Assembly: GCA_951640165.1 (NCBI GenBank)
Contig: OX621234.1
Span: 25,486,549 to 25,550,548 of the forward strand
DNA from: Pseudoips prasinana
Lineage: Eukaryota; Arthropoda; Insecta; Lepidoptera; Nolidae
Direction: 5' to 3'
Length of the DNA stretch: 64,000 nt
Part shown: positions 54,141-64,000 of the stretch, in pieces
How positions within the stretch are numbered: the stretch's first letter is position 1
Layout: every line of letters starts with the position of its first letter
Position numbers and translations under genes: made by a program
Notes under the pieces: model-generated
The model's input: only the letters and a program-made list of their open reading frames with translations
What the model was told of the DNA's origin: nothing
The model's database searches: none

Positions 54141-54539
54141 GCGAGTATAAAATATTGCCAAAATAACTTCTAAATCAAAACATATTATAGCCCGCTAATA
54201 AAGTTAAATTCTTATAGAGTAAAAAAATTTTTGGGTGTGATATTAGGTTATCGTGGCATCAAAGGAAAATTCTAACATTTATTAAATATTTATTTTATAT
54301 ATACGTGACCATTTGTCCCGAACTTTTAACGCAACATCTATTTGACAGAGGAATTTAAATTTCGGCATCATGTTGTAACTTAATTATGCAGTTTATGAAC
54401 TGACCCAACATATTATTATGGTTTCCTTTCACGATTTGTTGCAATATGATGCGGACCTCTTTCCAAGAACCTATTTATTGCCAGATTGTTATAGTACTGA
54501 TTGTTTTCCGCATTAATCAAGATATATCATAAATTACAT

Positions 54540-54865
54540 ACATAGATTCATGCCTGTTTCCCAGAGGGTTAGCCAGAAACAACGGATTCCTATTAGTCAC
54601 GATCTTTGCACACCTCTTTTGTCTCGTTTACCGTCATTATATTCTTCATACGTGTTTGCCGGTTTAGGGTACTTCTGATCTGGCCTTTCTTGAGAACGTC
54701 TTCAATTTGGTCAGAGAATGTTCTACGAGGTTGTCCCATTCACACCGGCCAGGTATACTTCTTTTGTCAAACTTCTTTCATTCATCCTTTCTTATTGCCC
54801 AAACCATCTCAGCATACCCTTTTCTATCTTTGTCACTACATCCTCTTTTACACTACAATGCTGTC
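54540..54865 (-). pseudogene. LINE L3 3' end, third copy, inverted
   Basis: On + it reads 'CATGCCTGTTTCCCAGAGGG', 'AACGTCTTCAATTTGGTCAG', 'AGAATGTTCTACGAGG' and 'CCCAAACCATCTCAGCATAC', the reverse complement of the 51.1-kb copy. Frame broken. The plus-strand 91- and 100-codon frames here are antisense shadows. Confidence 0.85.
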
Positions 54866-54869
54866 TTAC

Positions 54870-56515
54870 ATCAGTATTTCGTATAATACATATAAATTGC
54901 CCATTTAATAACGTTCTCTCTTTAATCATCAGATCTTTCAAAGAAAATGTATCAGGACATTATGGATATGTGAGCCCGTATAGCATGAGCTGAATCAGAG
55001 CACCACATTAGCATTGTATCTCGTCTCGACGTCTGCCATGACCCATCTGAGGTTGGTCGAAGTTTGTTCATAGATTTTCTCTTGGGTCAAGCGAACTCAT
55101 TGCCTGTGAGTTACTATTCGCTAGTTCTAAAAGGTCTCCTGGTGGCTAAAGTTTCCCTGTAGACATATTAATCCGAACACGGTCTATAGAGTGGGCCATA
55201 AAATTTAAGAAAACTTTTCTAGCTTTCTAGTCTGCACCTGGAAGATTACCTCATTGTCTGTGGTGTTTGAAGAATAAGAAGAAGAAAATGTTTTTATTGT
55301 TTGCGAGTGTCGCCACAAATAATCTGACCCATGACTGGCTGAATTTGAATAAGATTGTACTAGTTACTAAACCTCTCGGTATCAGGCAGGAGTCATGAAG
55401 TAAACGGTTTTAAACCTAAGTGCCATCGGTCTACGTAGGTATTATTACGCCTCGGTCACCTATATTTACGCATATATCTACTTGTGTCACTGTGATATGT
55501 CTGGTTTAATTGGCTAGTTGCATAGAGATTAGCCACCATTGCAAAATTGGGATTGGCCACTATACTCTTTAACAGGGTAAATTTTTGATGGGAAATTGGC
55601 TCTCAATCTATTGGGAATCTATGTTTAGTATGTATTTGTTTCGTACGGCAAAAGACAAAGTACCAACTCTATTGTCCATTTGCGATTTAATAATGTTAAA
55701 GTCCGACTATAATACGGACCAAGCCTATTCAGCCGTTCCGTTTCCAAACTAGGTATGGATTGTTGGTAACCTTATTTCTATCAACAAGGTACACTTGAAA
55801 ACAGTACGCTGCTTATTCAAAATACAGAGAAACCTAAACACCGAATTCACTACTTTTGATAGTTTCTAAATGAATCGACGATCGTGTTTCTTTACGCCCC
55901 ATTTTTTATTTAAACAGTAAACATCTAACCCTCATCCATTAGATTTACATATAGAATTTATCGAATTATCGGACTGACGTCACATCCCCATCAAATTTTC
56001 TTTATAGCCTCCTAAATTACCCTAATAAATTATTTAGGCCTAATCAAACTATAGGTTAATTATACTTGTAATTAATAAATTATAGGTACGTGATAGCAGT
56101 CCATGTTGCCTGTTAGTAACTTAATTAAAAAAATATATTTATTATTTACATGCTATGAGTCTCTTGTCGTATACTTGTTAAAATAAGGTAATTATAGACC
56201 TATTATTATTATAAGTAACTCGTTGTTATAAATAATAACAGTTGCGTTTTTTTTATAAGTCATAAAAACTTAGTATTACATACAATATTATTTTACATTG
56301 CCGGATATAACAATAGGTATTATCTACCAGCAGACCTTTGGGTATTACAAAGAGCCCTTGGTAGTGGCACTTGTTATGTACATATTCGAAATACAGAAAG
56401 ATATTTTAGTAAATTATGAGATTTTAGACCAAATTTCGACTTTAAACTGTCCTAATATAAATATCAGTACAATGATAGAATATGATTATTAGATAAGCGA
56501 AGCAAGATGATTAAC
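54870..56515. other. Gene-free stretch
   Basis: AT-rich. No repeat family or frame recognised. Confidence 0.5.
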
Positions 56516-56520
56516 GTGAA

Positions 56521-56814
56521 TTCTGAAATATATGTGTCCTATAAGATTTTGAAGTCGGTGACTTAACTAAAGAAAACAGAGTAATTATTCCTATAAGATG
56601 TTGAAGTCGGTGCCTTAACTAAAGAAAACAGAGAAATTATTCCTATAAGACTTTTACGTTGCCGAATAGGCAGCCAATTGTGGTCAAACTATTATATATT
56701 CTGAAATGTATGTGTCCTATAAGATGTTGAAGTCGGTGACTTAACTAAAGAAAACAGTAATTATTCCTATAAGACTTTTACGTTGCTGAATAGGCAGCCA
56801 ATTGTGGTCAAACT
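56521..56814 (+). repeat. Nested tandem repeat, 52-bp unit within a ~178/116-bp unit
   Basis: A 52-base unit 'CCTATAAGATnTTGAAGTCG' ... 'TAACTAAAGAAAACAGAG' occurs at 56,538 and 56,590 and is followed at 56,642 by a related unit 'CCTATAAGACTTTTACGTTG' ... 'GGCAGCCAATTGTGGTC'. The larger block restarts at 56,699 ('TTCTGAAATGTATGTGTCCT') with one copy of the first unit instead of two. Units differ by only a few bases. Confidence 0.9.
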
Positions 56815-56819
56815 AACGA

Positions 56820-58235
56820 CGACTGAATACGTATCGAATGCAGTTATTCTGAAGTCTGAAGAGAAGCTATTGATTTAATAATGAATACAAAATGCCTCTA
56901 AATATCAGGTATTTGATAACAGCGCGCGGCGTTCGTTGCAGTTTACATGCAGCGGTCGACTATAAGACATAAAGTTGTTCCAAAAGTAAACCAAAATTAC
57001 TTTGAGGCAACTATGTTTATTTTGGTACAGATTGAATATTAAACTTTTTAAGTAACTACGAGTATATTTATTCAGAACCTTGATTCACCAAATTTAAATC
57101 CAACTTACCCTAAATTACCCATTGCTTTATAATTACTATTTTGTCTAAAACAGAACCAACGTGTTAATAAAAAACTTTCGTAAGTACAAACTTTATCTTC
57201 AGTATTAATTAATAGCAATCCAAACAAGGTTGAATACAAGCTAAGAGGTGAGTGGCGCACAAACCATATACCCAATTCAAATCCAATATTTTTAACTCAA
57301 AGCCCTCTCAGAGCCTTCTAATTAAAGATCACTGTTTGATCCACAGTTTTGAATTGGTAATCATTTCATATCAAAGAATACTATTCATTGATCCTTCTCA
57401 CTTACCTTTCACCGTATTATCGATCGTCCTCATCTGATTCCAATTAGTTTTGCTACATCGATGTACTTAGTAACTAGTTTCATTAAATTACATTAATGCG
57501 AAGCACATAATATGAGGTGATTTTTTCCGCTTTTGAGTGTACTTCATTTGAGAGCGAATAGCTTGCAATGAAAACCAATAAACCATTTAAGTTATGCATC
57601 TCTTTGTGTAGTCGAGGTAATAAGCAGCTAATTTATTAATAAATGTGTATGTTACAACTTGGTATATTTGCGTGCCGAATAACTTTGGGTGGATTGGTTG
57701 TCTGGCGTTTATATTTGGCGAGATATTAGTTGATTATAATAATATATACATACATATATTGTTATGTTAGAAAGATAATAAAATATCTGTTTTTTATATT
57801 TCATGCTCATCTTTGATCGTAGCTGGTAAGTTTCAAACTATATTCAAGTTGATGTCGTATTTGTTTGTTATTATGGTATCCCTTTAGATGGCATGTATGT
57901 CTGTGATATATATTTGTTAGGGTGTCTGTATGAAATTCCCTGTCCTTGTTTAATGCTCATAAAATTGTAATCTAACCCCTTAGAAGTATTAGGTAAGACA
58001 AACAAAACCGTTAACAGTATAATATTTTTTTTTTTATATCAAATGAATGTACTCGTAGGTATTCTCAGTTAGCTGAGCTATAACCTTCTGACACGCGAAC
58101 TGTGTTAGAAGATAGATATTTTTTATTTTAATTAATTTCGTATTTATGAGTTGTTTGCATTTTGCAATTTAGCGGTTAATATTCTTTCTATTAGTTACAA
58201 ATAACATAATAATTTATAATAGTAAATTAACTGTC
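56820..58235. other. Gene-free stretch
   Basis: AT-rich, with no supported gene. It includes the weak exon candidate at 57,406-57,452. Confidence 0.45.
57406..57452 (-). other. Weak candidate exon with strong donor
   Basis: On the minus strand a 47-base segment open as K-T-N-W-N-Q-M-R-T-I-D-N-T-V-K is followed by GTAAGTGAG (AAAG|GTAAGTGAG). The acceptor GATGTAG lacks a good pyrimidine tract. Very low support taken alone. Confidence 0.12.
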
Positions 58236-58239
58236 AAGA

Positions 58240-58395
58240 TGTCCCGCAACTAGCAAACGACTGAGCTATTACTTAGAAAAGACTGAACGGATCTTTATGA
58301 AACATACTTACCATTCCGTTCTCATTAATATCCACGTAAAAAGGTGTATTTATTACCTCTATAATCGCTCCAATCTTTTAGAGATTTATAAAGCC
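58240..58395. repeat. Probable dispersed repeat piece
   Basis: 'GACTGAACGGATCTTTATGA' and 'CCATTCCGTTCTCATTAATA' look like the phrase style of lepidopteran non-autonomous elements. No second copy in this window, so only tentative. Confidence 0.3.
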
Positions 58396-58399
58396 CCTT

Positions 58400-59620
58400 T
58401 GACAATGCCTTATCTTGGCATTCCCATATCTCGAATTGTATCAAAATTATAACTGCCTTGTAAGTAAACAAAATAATTATTATTACGTACCCATATGTAT
58501 TGACTTAGTACGACATAATAAATCATGATTTTCATTCTAATTTAAACATAATACCCTATCTGACTAAGTAAATTATTTGTGACAACTTGTATGAGATCTC
58601 ATCAAGATTGTCTACGCGGTCCCTAGATTATCCAACACGGCAAACCCAGGCCCATACATTTTACTTACGATGCTGTGTTACACATGAAGTGGTGGGGTAG
58701 CAAACACACTGCCAGGAGGCTGCTAGACATAAAGCAATACCCACTAAAGGGAACAATGAGTTTATCTCACCGACTGTACTCATTACGTCACGCCTATGTT
58801 ACATACAATAAATAGGTGCCACAGAGTAGATGAGCAGATGTCGTATTATTTCGAGTACGCTGTGTCTAGGAAAAAAATTGTTTTAAACTTTTTCGGCTAT
58901 CCCTTTTCTTGTGGAATGAAAATGTTGATGTTTAATCACTTAATAGTGTATATATTATCTAAGATATGTTTGGTTAAGTCACGGAAGTACTTGACAATAT
59001 GTGTTGTCTTTAGAAGAAGGTACGTACTTAATGTTTGTGTTTATGTCAAGAATACAATTTTTACTTATAGAGATAGACTTTAATGGATGTCTAAGCAAGA
59101 ATCAAGTGAGTTCCAACGCGGCAAAGCAATCTTGTTCTCGAGATATCTTAGACGAAAATCTGACGAGATATAACGAGAAGTACGAGTTTGCCGTAACGTA
59201 TTTCATATGTTTATGAATGCCGATGTCCGTTAAATGCCGTAATGTAATTACTAAATGTTTTGAGTCGCCTAACAACTATTATTGGCAAAATAATTAAATC
59301 CTTCTTATTTAGTGTTTCGCCCACAGCCTGGTATAATTCCACATCTGAGACCGTAGCAAATAGAAATTGGTATTAAAAAACAAATGAAAATATAAATGAG
59401 ATATATCCAGAATCGCCGTAGTTTTTGCCGGACATTAACCTAAAATATTCCCATTGTAAAGTTAAGAAATTATTTAGTAAGATATGCTAAATCAACTTAC
59501 AAACAAGTAGTATTCCTTAGTTTAATTGGTTTGGTCCTGTCTTTTGACCAATATGTTTATTAAAACCACAACTAGCCGTTACGTAAAATGCAAATTACTA
59601 TGAAACTCTATTTAATAGTA
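58400..59620. other. Gene-free stretch
   Basis: Two overlapping frames of 95 and 71 codons (58,796-59,216) are hydrophobic/AT-driven and unrecognised. Confidence 0.45.
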
Positions 59621-59625
59621 TTACG

Positions 59626-60015
59626 GTGAAAAACCTCTACGAAAGCGAACTGAAAATCCAATGCACCTTTGATCTTTGCACACTGGGAACCTCTGAGAGG
59701 CTACTCCCGTTCTCCCATTACTGTATGCAGATTTTATACTTTGTGTCATTTTTGTGCGAGCGCGGGTTCCCCCTACCCCGGCTCGCCCCTCGCGGGGTGC
59801 GCTACTTAGCTGATGACTTATTAAGAGTGCATTCTTCAGAGGTGTCTGGCTGTCGTGGCGGGTTTAATGACGTGGGTGGCGCCGTGCTCTCCGATTTCGT
59901 ACTATGTCCCACTTTTGTGACAATGCTTTACCATTCGGCTTTGCGTGGTCTTTTCGTGGTTATTGAGTGTCACTCCTACTTTGTTTGTACAATTGTAAGG
60001 GGAATTCTGATTTAA
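59626..60015 (+). CDS. Uncharacterised 129-codon frame
   Basis: Longest non-transposon-like plus-strand frame. The first codon is GTG or similar, not ATG, with Met later. It contains 'CERGFPLPRLAPRGVRYLAD' in a GC-richer stretch (59,755-59,890) and several hydrophobic runs. No domain recognised, and no partner exon or promoter identified. It could be an exon, a degenerate repeat or chance. Confidence 0.2.
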   Translation: MKNLYESELKIQCTFDLCTLGTSERLLPFSHYCMQILYFVSFLCERGFPLPRLAPRGVRYLADDLLRVHSSEVSGCRGGFNDVGGAVLSDFVLCPTFVTMLYHSALRGLFVVIECHSYFVCTIVRGILI

Positions 60016-60019
60016 ATGA

Positions 60020-62885
60020 GGAAACAATGGTGCAGTTAATCCGATATTGGCTAGCAAGTATTAGGTATATGGTGATGATTATATGAATTCAATAAAAAGT
60101 CCAGGGGTGTGATCATATTTATAATTATTGGGTTTACGCCTTACTGATGATGAAACTACAAATGCATGCAGTACCCACATATTTCCGATTGAATGCTTCA
60201 CCGAAAATTGGTTGTCCAAAGCAAGGCTCTACGTTCCCAGTACCACAAGTTTTTTTTGTCATGTATTCAGAGTCACTACAGCAGCTATACATGTGAATGT
60301 AATCTGACTATATTTTCAAATAAAATCCTCGAACAAAGATTCATAATATTTTATCGCGATAGAAAATGACTAAATCATCATTAAAACTAACTACCATTTA
60401 TATTTTATTTGCACGACATTTTCTGAAAAGTAAAAACTTTGTAGTCTTATTACTTTTAAAGAATATCAACCTCCCCCCCCCCTCCGCCTTTTGACCGCTC
60501 ACTCTCACTTTTACCATCGCTTTGATACCTTTCTATTCACTCTATTTTGACACGCCCTTATATTCCTATATGGGTGGGATTGGCGTGAACTGATAAAATG
60601 GTATTTAAGCCTCAATTGTTAATCAGGAGCTTGCCCAAATAAACATAATACCACATATTGCAAAACTCCTATGTAATAATAGAAAAATATTATATTGATA
60701 TGGTTTAAGCATATTTTTTTTAAGCTAGTCAAATGCGTGAAGGTCTTAAGTAACAACGCTTCCTTACTGTATAAAAATGTGTTTAGTTTTGCGAGTACCG
60801 AATCGCATGCCAAATTATGTTTGGCTAGAATGTTTGATGAGTTCTGAAAAACTATCGTAGCTCGAAACAGTATTCTAATTATCCAGCGAAATTTGAATTA
60901 ATGTTAATCAACTTATTTGGTTACTGTTTTTAACTTACATTACATTACACTTCACAAAAATAAACGTGCTTTGAAATATGCAATTTGAGCAGTTTCATAT
61001 AACATATATTTCATATAAGGAACCGTGTTTTGTAATTGTGAATAAAATATTACTTAACTTTTCGCAAAAGTAGTTCGTAAATATTGTTGTTGTTGACAGC
61101 GACGTCTGCCACCCCATCTCACTAGCCCATAGTAATTGTGGTACGCATCCAATTTAAAAAAATGTTCAACACTTTTAATGAAATCATGATATTTTAACAT
61201 TTCAACGTGAGTCATTTCTGAGTGCACCTCCGATGGTACAAGAAATCACAAAATTGGTAGATATGAAGTAGAAATTGTTGTTCATTTGTGCTCCCCACTA
61301 TTTATTTGTTTTTGGTTGCGGTCGTTCACCTTCGGCCTTAGTGGCCAGACACTGACAGATATTAGATAGAAGCCTTCAATTGAGCACTGCAAGCAATGCC
61401 AACAATAATGATTTTCAGTATAGCTTAGATTTTGTAAATAAATTAACAGTAAGTGAAGGGTATATCAGATAAACAATGCGGCGATCTATTGTCGGTATTC
61501 ATATTCCGATTTTCATTTTCGTTCATCCGTTTTCGTAGATCTATTAGTCACTTATTCAATCTACTTTGTTGTAATATCAAGTTACAAATTTTTATTATCT
61601 ATGACTTGCAGTAAAACTTAAAAAACACTTTAACTGTGCCACGTGAATTATACTTCGATATCATTATAACAGCTTTTTGAAATCTCGTGGCAGCCCTGCG
61701 GCAGGCTACGATTGATGCTTAGAAAACTTGCCTGGCCTAAATTACGAGTTAGGGTTGTCAGTGCCGATGATAAAAGGAATCTGACGGAGAATCGCTGAAA
61801 ATTAAAAGGCCTCCCTGTATATTTGTTAGTCATTTCCGAAGCGAACGCACGCGATTCTAAACCGCTTAGTTAGTTTATATATTGTGTAGTTTATGAAAGT
61901 TACTGAAAATCTAAATTATTGGTATCCATTACCAACATCGAATCTAGTCATTGGGCGCCATGCGGTTTGGACCGAGTTTTGAGATTAAAATAAGGCAGAA
62001 TTTATGTTTGTGGCAAAATAGACCGTGGCTAGCTTTCCACCCCGATAGTTAAAACGGTGTGTTCTAATAAGATTACAGGTGCGTGCCGAGCATACTCTAA
62101 AATGTAATTTAGCGCATTACAATCTTTGTCCCACCTGCGCTAACCTAACTAATGCCTTTACAGTTTGTATTACATCGTAAGTGCACATGCACAATATGAA
62201 CACGTAAATGTTCGATATTGGTAGGTACGAGTACCACCAAAAGCAGGAATTACAATCGAAACATTAACCTTTACAAAGCTTAGGTAAGTAGAGGAAAGAA
62301 AAAAATGTATGATGAATGCAGTATAACGACTATTACTATTAGGGTTGTGTTTTCTTGGTCAATAAATTACGAAGTTCTTTCATTGTGAAAATGTGACTTT
62401 TTGTTACAAATGTAATTACTGGCAGCCTTGGTTATTGCTGTTAACAGCCCTAGCCATGTTACGTAAACTTGGGAGTTTCCAGTTACTACCCCTGAGTTTA
62501 AGAGTTGACGTGTACAAATTGATGTATTGGTCGAGTAATGCACTGCTGAATCATAACCGAAAAATTCGGAATTTACGCTTGCAACCAGAACTGATTTATC
62601 GAATAAAATTTATTTATTTATTATTATTTTTTTAAATTGTGAATTGATTACATAAATTGTACATATTCTACATTCGCGTTACTTATACAATAAATACTTT
62701 AACGTATTGTACGTATCTTTAGATTTGTAAAAATAATAATCTTACGGCATGTTTAAAGTTATACAAATCATTGGTGGAATCTCTAATGGCAATTCATTTG
62801 TAAACCAGTAAAGCTTTTTTCTGGATTCAATAATGTTTTCCTTATTTTATTGTACTTTTCTATAGGTGTCTATTAAGCTTCAGAT
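60020..62885. other. Gene-free stretch
   Basis: AT-rich. It contains a poly-pyrimidine run with ten or more C (about 60,471-60,486). Frames of 60-80 codons are unrecognised. Confidence 0.5.
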
Positions 62886-62924
62886 TAATACTTATCGTAT
62901 GGGTAGTGGTTAACCTTGTGTCAG

Positions 62925-63145
62925 CGATGTTCAAGCCGCCCAGTAGACCTCTAAAATGGCTTAACGACTGTTGTCTAACGACTACAACCGAGACCGACAG
63001 CTTAACGTGCCCTCCAACGCACGGAGATGATCAGAAATTAAACCACTTTGGAGGTCACCCATCTATAGACTGACCGCGTGCCTAGTTGCTTAACCTCGCC
63101 AATCACTTACAGACCGGTGAGAGCATCTAGTTATGAGCTTCAGAT
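62925..63145 (+). repeat. Repeat associated with SINE C, second copy
   Basis: 'GTTCAAGCCGCCCAGTAGAC', 'CTTAACGACTG', 'ATAGACTGACCGCGTGCC' and 'GCTTAACCTCGCCAATCACT' follow the order of 4161-4378, here without an attached SINE C head. Confidence 0.65.
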
Positions 63146-63164
63146 TACTGAAGCTCACGGCTTT

Positions 63165-63290
63165 ACGCACTCCCTAGATCACGGAAGGTAATACATATAA
63201 TTACACCTTACACAAATATCTGTTTAGTGCGGCAATCAAACCCGCAACCTTGTGTGCACAAACGGCCCGACCGCATTACATCATTGGAAA
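63165..63290 (-). repeat. tRNA-derived SINE remnant
   Basis: Inverted B-box-like 'GGCAATCAAACCCGCAACC' with 'ACACAAATATCTGTTTAGTG' beside it. The A-box is not convincing. Closest in layout to family B. Confidence 0.5.
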
Positions 63291-63774
63291 ACACGACAGA
63301 AACCGTCTCGTCGTAGCGAGCTGTTCTTGGTACAACATATTTTTCTTACAAGAATACATTAAACATTGTTATCTTCAAGACCCTTGTGAAAGGCAGTAAA
63401 CGGGCAATTAAGCGAGCTAATTTACAAGTAACAATAAAAGTTACTCAAGAAATATAATATGTAGCAGCCATACGTTATGGCTGCAAAAAACTGTACTTAG
63501 TTAGCAAATTACACTTTCATGGGAATAGAAAAACTTAACCCCCATGGGAAAAGTAGGTACCATACGTGCGATTGACAGAAAAAATATTCTTTTATCTTAT
63601 GAAGTAATTACACTGTAATAAGATCCCAGGGTTGGGTCAAAAATAATTTTGTTAGGGTTATTGTTTACAAAGTAACTCGAAGCTGGCATGTTGGTGACAA
63701 ACATTGCCGCACCTCAGAGAAAACGTTAATCCATCAGAAGTGCGCTTTTTCTCTTTTCTTGCAGTACAAGCATC

Positions 63775-63905
63775 CCATTGGATTATGAGAGTGACGGAAC
63801 GAGAGGATGCACCAGGATATTTATATGTCCCGGGCAGGTGGTTAGTATCCATTGAAACTGGCCGTAAATATGAAATACCCGTGGCAAACATTGGGCTACT
63901 CCGCT
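63775..63905 (+). repeat. SINE family A, 3' part
   Basis: 'ATTATGAGAGTGACGGAACG', 'GTCCCGGGCAGGTGGTTAGT' and 'CATTGAAACTGGCCGTAAAT' match the 3' half of the 2.4-kb copy. This explains the 67- and 84-codon frames on both strands and a TTTTCTTGCAG acceptor-like string in front of them. Confidence 0.7.
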
Positions 63906-64000
63906 GAATCACAACGGAAATTAGCCTACAACGCAGGACAATTTATTGATGCAATAGTATGCGCGCAAACACAGCTGTCCTCAGTTCCCTCTATCTCATA

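Noticed and set aside
54606..54993. Plus-strand frames of 100 and 91 codons
   Set aside because: They are antisense to the inverted L3 LINE 3' end and extend into AT-rich DNA by chance.
63704..63907. Apparent coding exon after TTTTCTTGCAG, open for ~45 codons
   Set aside because: The DNA after the acceptor aligns with the 3' half of the family A SINE at 2.4 kb, so both the plus- and minus-strand frames are SINE translations.
1..64000. A multi-gene system such as an operon, biosynthetic cluster, viral integration or defence locus
   Set aside because: No set of co-oriented host or viral genes can be supported. The only recognisable proteins are LINE endonuclease and reverse transcriptases.

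Overview
The window looks like non-coding nuclear DNA from a moth or butterfly (Lepidoptera). It is strongly AT-rich. It holds several families of short tRNA-derived retroposons (SINEs), two LINE clades with recognisable proteins (RTE-like and Jockey-like), short Helitron-like elements ending in CTAG, and the GTCA/GTCT microsatellite-tailed repeats that are very common in lepidopteran intergenic and intronic DNA. The species assignment rests on repeat types remembered from this order, not on a search. I see no complete host protein-coding gene, no rRNA, no functional tRNA gene, no CRISPR array and nothing bacterial.

Layout. 1-4.9 kb: an internally repeated element, SINEs of three families and a 146-bp tandem duplication. 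5-7.6 kb: RTE 3' ends, an inverted-repeat remnant and a clear 241-bp foldback element (MITE). 7.6-20 kb: mostly AT-rich single-copy-looking DNA with scattered SINE, Helitron-like and LINE pieces. 20-28.9 kb: a dense repeat zone with a 5'-truncated Jockey LINE keeping a 398-codon reverse transcriptase frame (26.3-27.5 kb) and a perfect 348-bp duplication (28.1-28.8 kb). 29-39.8 kb: sparse DNA with small LINE/SINE pieces. 39.9-42.77 kb: an RTE LINE on the minus strand with endonuclease and reverse transcriptase frames, 5' end present, 3' end missing. 43-51 kb: repeats, a strong candidate recursive splice site at 45,680/45,681 and a CpG-rich patch at 50.1-50.5 kb. 51-55 kb: three copies of the 3' end of one further LINE. 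55-64 kb: quiet DNA with a nested 52-bp tandem repeat and SINE pieces at the right edge.

How it fits together. The LINEs are the only recognisable protein coders and are all defective as they stand. RTE supplies 3' ends at least seven times, and a short non-autonomous derivative made of RTE 5' leader plus RTE 3' end is present in four copies. That derivative, the recursive splice site and the palindromes sitting just upstream of truncated LINE copies are the most interesting signals. The simplest overall reading is that the window lies in a large intron or gene desert. The recursive splice site, if real, would favour a long intron of a plus-strand gene.
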